From Nitrosomonas ureae (GTDB taxonomy: Bacteria > Pseudomonadota > Gammaproteobacteria > Burkholderiales > Nitrosomonadaceae): a stretch of 64,000 bases of DNA. Made by a program: the position numbers and the translations under genes. The stretch is from NCBI RefSeq assembly GCF_001455205.1, contig NZ_CP013341.1, forward strand, positions 1,736,001 to 1,800,000, in the 5' to 3' direction. Positions within the stretch are counted from its first letter, which is position 1. Each line of letters begins with the position of its first letter. This document shows positions 59,642-64,000 of this stretch, one piece after another. A model generated the notes under the pieces. That model did no database searches and was not told the origin of the DNA. It worked only from the letters and a program-made list of their open reading frames with translations.

Positions 59642-62600
59642 ATAATACCGCAACATATACTATTCAAGCTGAATTGAGCCAAGCAGCGTATGGTACGTTT
59701 TTGAGCAAAACAATTGCAATTGAAGAACTAACCAGCAATGATACTGTCGGTATGCCTCTTTCTCAAGCTGCCGAGTTCGTCAATAACTGGCAAGTTGCAG
59801 ATCAATACACCGATCCAATTACCGGAGTTTCAGCCACTGTTTTTGAAGCGAAAGAAGGTGGTGCTAAATATCTTGCGATACGGGGAACCGAATTTGCGGC
59901 TAATGATTTACTTGCTGATGGAATATTGGCTTCAGCAATACCTCCGTTTCTCAATCCTCAATTTATCGTACTCAAATTACAAATCGATACTTGGTTGAAT
60001 GATCCCAATGTACTGCAGAATCACAGTTTTACTGTCAGCGGTCACAGTCTGGGAGGTTATTTGGCTGCAGCAGTCAAGCAAAGTTATTCGCAGGTCACTG
60101 ATGCTTATCTCTACAATGCACCCGGAGTTAGTGGTTTGCAGGGTAATTTAGCAAATGCAGTGAGTAGTGTTCTTGGTATCAGTAACATAGCGCCAGATAA
60201 TGTTTGGAATATACGCGGTTCCGAGGGTTTTCCTGTTATCGCAGGCTTAGGTTATCAACTGGGTTCGTCTGTCAGTATCCAAACAGAAAAATCGTTCAAT
60301 AATCATAGCATTAGTCTGCTAGTCGATGCCTTGGCGGTTCATTCAGTTTATTCCCAACTGACACCGACTCTGAATCAAGAACAATTGAGGAAACTCATCG
60401 ATGCTTTTGGTTCCACTAAGGATATGGCTGGAGCATCCAACAGTAAAACGCTTGAATCCGGACTTGATGCTTTGCGCACTATTTTGCTAAACCCTGCGGG
60501 TGGCAAAATTATGCTTGCTGATAATCAGAAGACTGAAACAGGTAATCGCGACAAATTTTATACCAATCTTTACGAATTACAGAACAGTGTTCGATTTAAA
60601 GATTCTGTGGGTAAGGTTCAATTAGCATTGTTATCCGACCTAACTGGCAGCGATATTATCACCAGGGTAGAGAGTGATAGTCAACAGGGCCTGGCAGCGC
60701 GCTTTGCGCTTGTGGCGCTCAATCCTTTCATCCTCGAGGGGGTAAGTATAGATTATGGTATTTTCAATTCGAACGGGGCGCTTGATCGCTTCAATCCGGA
60801 GAGCGGCTCGGGTTCGCTGACATCATCATATCTGGTGGATCGCATGACGATGCTGATACGTAAAAACTGGTTCAATATTGAGGACAAAAACCCGCTTGAT
60901 TCGACAGTTACGTTCAGTTCAGGTAATCATAGCTATCAAAATATTAACGATTATTATGAAGATGTGGCTACAGGTTACAAGATTTCACAAGGTGAGTTAT
61001 CAGGCAGCACACCACGTTATTTTTTTGGTGGCAACGATGCGGATAATCCTGCGGCATCAGCTGTTGAAGATCACCTTTATGGCGGCGGCGGCGATGACAT
61101 AATGAAAGGGCTTGAGGGCAACGATTATCTGGAAGGTGGATCAGGCCTAGATACTTATATTATCAATCCGGGTGATGGTATCGATACCGTGCTGGATACT
61201 GATGGGGTTGGAGTAATTCAATTCGGCTCTGTGGTTGCTCAGGGCAGAAGTGGTGTATCCAATAATAAGGATTGGATAAGAATCGGTGATACTTGGATGG
61301 ATCAGAAGAATAGTCTGGTTTATCTTCGTGCTGCTCAAGATAACGGCACGTATGATCTGTTGATCAGTTTTGTCGGCAGCACCGACAGTGCCAGGGTTCG
61401 GATCAAGAATTGGAGTGATGGTAAATTAGGGGTCGCGCTTGGCGATAATGCACTTGACGAAGCACCGGTATTGGATCGTGTCATCCTGGGTGATCTGAAA
61501 CCTGAAGATCCTATTGATTTTGACGAGTTTGGTAATATTGTTGTCGGTGCAGAGGAAGAGGCAGATCGCGAAGATGTGTTGTATGGAAGTACCGAGAATG
61601 ATCATATCCGAAGTCTTGGAGGTGATGACGAAGTCGATGGTAAGGATGGTAAAGACCGTATTGAAGGGGGAGACGGTGAGGATATTCTGGCTGGCGGTAT
61701 AGATGACGATGTCATAGTGGGAGATGCCGATAGCGACATCATCAGAGGGCAATTAAGCAACGACAGGCTATATGCAAAAACCGAGTATAGTTTGGATGCA
61801 GCTTACACCCTGAGCAGAACACAGATCGGTAGCGGAGGAAGGGGTGATTTACTCGATGGCAATGTGGGCAATGATACGCTTATCGGCGATGCTGGCGATG
61901 ATATTCTGATGGGAGGCGCAGGTAAAGATATTTTGATAGGTTTGGGTGGAGATGACACTATTGAAAGTGACCGCAATATCGAGTCAGTCGATCGAGATTG
62001 GAAAATCAGTCGTGAGACAATTACTAAAGATAATATTATCACCTATAGCCGTAAATATAATTTCAGTGCGTCACCCGCAGAAGTTGCCCAAGCTGTTGGT
62101 GGGGATGACGTGATTTCAAGCGGTGCTGGGAAAGATTGGATTTTTGCGGGGGGTGGTAATGATTTTATTGATGCGGGTGCTGATGGTGATGTGATTTTTG
62201 GAGAAGCAGGCAACGACACTATTCTTGGACATGATGGAGATGATCTGATGCTGGGGGATAATCCTCATTTCGAATTGGATGCATCTTTGCATGGTAATGA
62301 CTACTTGAGCGGAGGTAATGGTGATGACCGGCTAGTGGGTGCTGGAGGTTCCGATTTTCTTGCTGGTGGTGCAGGCAGAGATGTACTTGTTGGCGATGAG
62401 AGAGGGATTTCTTTGCAATATCAGGGTCAAGATTTTCTTGATGGCGGCGCAGGCGAAGATCAGCTCTTTGGTGGAGGTGGTAACGATACACTCATTGGCG
62501 GTACAGGAAATGATGAGTTATATGGCGGGACGGGTGATGATATCTACATCGATGTTGAAGAAGGCGACCTCATCAGTGACCTGGAAGGGAATAATATTAT

Positions 62601-64000
62601 CAGATTGGCCGATGCCGGAAATACCGGCGCTCCAGTAAGTTTTATGTCGGAATTAAGCAGTGAGCCACAAGATTCCCTGGCTAATTCCAGCGTTGTAGCA
62701 TCGAATGCGCCATCAGGTGTGAAATGGTTAGGTGATTCCAATATCTTACGCATTACTTTGGGAAATGGTGGAGTACTCGATCTACAAAATGCTCTTTACG
62801 GGATGAGTACACAGATTCAATTTGATTATGGTGGCAATTCAATTGACCTGGAAAACTGGACGAGTGAGCACCTGCGCGAAGCAGTGGTTCTGAATTTGTC
62901 ATCAATCGAGATCAGTTCTGAAGAATCAATCGTAGAAGCCTATGGAGGCGCGGGTGCAGATTTGATTCAGGGCAGTATTAGCAACGATACCCTTAAGGGG
63001 AATGGTGGCGACGATCACCTCCTTGGTGATACAGGTGATGATCGGATTATCGGCGGAGCAGGTAATGACGCGCTATTCGGACAAGAGGGCAGTGATACTT
63101 TGCAAGGTGGCGCCGGTGCTGATCACAATACGGGTGGCAGTGGCGCCGATATTTATGTATTCAATCGTGGAGATGGTGCCGATATTATCACTTCAGCAAA
63201 CAGCGAGGATGCGGCTGGTGATGAAGTTCAACTAGGCGCGGGTATCGTTGCCAGTGATCTGCGTTTCTTTGAATTGGCTGATGGTAGTCTGCTTATGCGT
63301 ATTGAGGGGAGTCAAGACAGTATCCTTTTTCAAAGCTGGTTTACTCAAGGACCCAATGTAACGGCATTGCGCTTGAACGACAATTCGCTGATAGATGCTA
63401 ATGAAATGAGCATGCTGGCGGCAAATATTTTCGGTGGGACGATGGGCGATGATGTCTTGATTGGAACAGTCGCCGATGATCATATTGAAGGCTATGCAGG
63501 TAACGATATTCTGGATGGTAATGCCGGTAATGATCTGTTGGTGGGCGGTGATGGTGATGATACTTATCTTTATGGTTGGACCTCACTGGGCAGCGATAGG
63601 GTGGTGGAATCAGCAGCAGGTACGAGTATTGTTGCATTGACAGAAAGTACATTACTGACTGATTTGCGTCACGTACGTACCGGGAATGATTTGATTCTAT
63701 CGTTGCGTGGTGGCGGTACGACATTAACAATCAAAGATTATTACGTATCGCAGCATACCTGGGTAATCCATGCAGAAAATAACGTGGCGGTTGGAATGGC
63801 TGATTGGCTGGCTTGGCCTGCGCCCGCCCTCGATATCGCGCAATTACAAATGGATTTTCTGGATGCAGCACGCGCGCAGTGGGCAAATGATTTGCTTGGT
63901 AACACCCGTGACCCGCATCACGGGTTGTATGCGCGAGTGGATGAAACCACCTATCGTGCTAGTTTGGTGTCTGCATATGAAGCGAATATCGTTGTGCAAC
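59638..64000 (+). CDS. large RTX exoprotein with lipase-like domain (open at window end)
   Basis: The reading frame stays open for 1454 codons to the window edge. The N-terminal 300 residues form an alpha/beta-hydrolase, lipase-like domain. Its nucleophile elbow GHSLGG has Ser137, preceded by YLAIRGTEF and followed by YNAPGVSG. A linker leads to many glycine-rich calcium-binding nonapeptides in at least five clusters (about 480-505, 640-690, 735-780, 820-965 and 1110-1175), then another cluster near 1270-1310. Between the clusters lie beta-rich spacers (DTYIINPGDGIDTV and IYVFNRGDGADII, haemolysin-type spacers). There is no N-terminal signal, so secretion by a type I system with a C-terminal signal beyond the window is expected. 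It may be a lipase, phospholipase or cytolysin. No transporter genes are seen in the window. Confidence 0.88.
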   Translation, partial: MNNTATYTIQAELSQAAYGTFLSKTIAIEELTSNDTVGMPLSQAAEFVNNWQVADQYTDPITGVSATVFEAKEGGAKYLAIRGTEFAANDLLADGILASAIPPFLNPQFIVLKLQIDTWLNDPNVLQNHSFTVSGHSLGGYLAAAVKQSYSQVTDAYLYNAPGVSGLQGNLANAVSSVLGISNIAPDNVWNIRGSEGFPVIAGLGYQLGSSVSIQTEKSFNNHSISLLVDALAVHSVYSQLTPTLNQEQLRKLIDAFGSTKDMAGASNSKTLESGLDALRTILLNPAGGKIMLADNQKTETGNRDKFYTNLYELQNSVRFKDSVGKVQLALLSDLTGSDIITRVESDSQQGLAARFALVALNPFILEGVSIDYGIFNSNGALDRFNPESGSGSLTSSYLVDRMTMLIRKNWFNIEDKNPLDSTVTFSSGNHSYQNINDYYEDVATGYKISQGELSGSTPRYFFGGNDADNPAASAVEDHLYGGGGDDIMKGLEGNDYLEGGSGLDTYIINPGDGIDTVLDTDGVGVIQFGSVVAQGRSGVSNNKDWIRIGDTWMDQKNSLVYLRAAQDNGTYDLLISFVGSTDSARVRIKNWSDGKLGVALGDNALDEAPVLDRVILGDLKPEDPIDFDEFGNIVVGAEEEADREDVLYGSTENDHIRSLGGDDEVDGKDGKDRIEGGDGEDILAGGIDDDVIVGDADSDIIRGQLSNDRLYAKTEYSLDAAYTLSRTQIGSGGRGDLLDGNVGNDTLIGDAGDDILMGGAGKDILIGLGGDDTIESDRNIESVDRDWKISRETITKDNIITYSRKYNFSASPAEVAQAVGGDDVISSGAGKDWIFAGGGNDFIDAGADGDVIFGEAGNDTILGHDGDDLMLGDNPHFELDASLHGNDYLSGGNGDDRLVGAGGSDFLAGGAGRDVLVGDERGISLQYQGQDFLDGGAGEDQLFGGGGNDTLIGGTGNDELYGGTGDDIYIDVEEGDLISDLEGNNIIRLADAGNTGAPVSFMSELSSEPQDSLANSSVVASNAPSGVKWLGDSNILRITLGNGGVLDLQNALYGMSTQIQFDYGGNSIDLENWTSEHLREAVVLNLSSIEISSEESIVEAYGGAGADLIQGSISNDTLKGNGGDDHLLGDTGDDRIIGGAGNDALFGQEGSDTLQGGAGADHNTGGSGADIYVFNRGDGADIITSANSEDAAGDEVQLGAGIVASDLRFFELADGSLLMRIEGSQDSILFQSWFTQGPNVTALRLNDNSLIDANEMSMLAANIFGGTMGDDVLIGTVADDHIEGYAGNDILDGNAGNDLLVGGDGDDTYLYGWTSLGSDRVVESAAGTSIVALTESTLLTDLRHVRTGNDLILSLRGGGTTLTIKDYYVSQHTWVIHAENNVAVGMADWLAWPAPALDIAQLQMDFLDAARAQWANDLLGNTRDPHHGLYARVDETTYRASLVSAYEANIVVQ

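Noticed and set aside
61080..63560. Periodic DNA repeats in the last 3 kb that could suggest a CRISPR or satellite array
   Set aside because: The periodicity follows the codons of RTX nonapeptides, the units vary in sequence, and one long frame runs through them.
61147..63730. Several minus-strand open frames within the RTX gene
   Set aside because: They are antisense shadows of the glycine/aspartate-rich coding repeats; their products are low-complexity and lack ribosome sites.

Overview
The window looks like a chromosomal segment of a betaproteobacterium, most likely a Nitrosomonas-type ammonia oxidiser. This is an inference from gene order, protein character and moderate GC; no nitrification gene is present to prove it. 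The supporting core blocks are rpoE-rseA-rseB-mucD-grx-lepA-lepB-DUF4845-rnc-era-pdxJ-acpS-nagZ (21.7-32.7 kb), hemA-prfA-prmC-grxD (36.2-39.8 kb) and rplU-rpmA-obgE-proB with divergent ispB (46.3-50.3 kb).

The left 20 kb is accessory DNA. After the end of selD comes a tightly overlapping minus-strand operon: a Nudix hydrolase, a three-helix membrane protein and a NadM-like nucleotidyltransferase (0.8-4.3 kb). The membrane gene is split by an intact IS4-family element with a 9-bp target duplication. Next is a phage-like replication module with an HUH gpA initiator and an AlpA-like regulator (4.4-7.4 kb). From 7520 to 16270 lies a compact P4-satellite-like element inserted at the 3' end of a tRNA-Ser(GGA) gene. 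It has att cores, arm-type repeats, a tyrosine integrase, an AlpA regulator behind a start-site hairpin, a DUF3987 replication protein and a lone HK97-type major capsid gene. It also has a pseudoknot-capable structured RNA, an ImmA-like metalloprotease paired with a membrane protein, and a C4-type leader RNA. I see no portal, terminase, protease or tail gene. An IS5-family element inserted inside another, already frameshifted IS5-family element follows (17.0-19.8 kb).

From 19.8 to 50.3 kb the sequence is mostly housekeeping: nadB, the sigma-E envelope-stress operon, translation and ribosome-biogenesis genes, signal peptidase, RNase III, pyridoxine and heme synthesis, lpdA and tRNA-Val(GAC). 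recO is not present in the 38-bp gap between era and pdxJ. A small accessory pocket at 40.3-45.1 kb holds a secreted RTX protein and, across a shared Fur-like box, a LicD plus cytidylyltransferase fusion. It also holds a Tat-exported PhoX-like protein and a lipoprotein.

The right end (50.7-64 kb) carries a signalling trio: a double-kinase hybrid sensor, a single-domain receiver, and a REC/PAS/GAF/GGDEF/EAL protein with one degenerate receiver. A DsbA/FrnE-like thiol protein follows. The window ends inside a large RTX lipase-like exoprotein gene translationally coupled to a small membrane-anchored partner.
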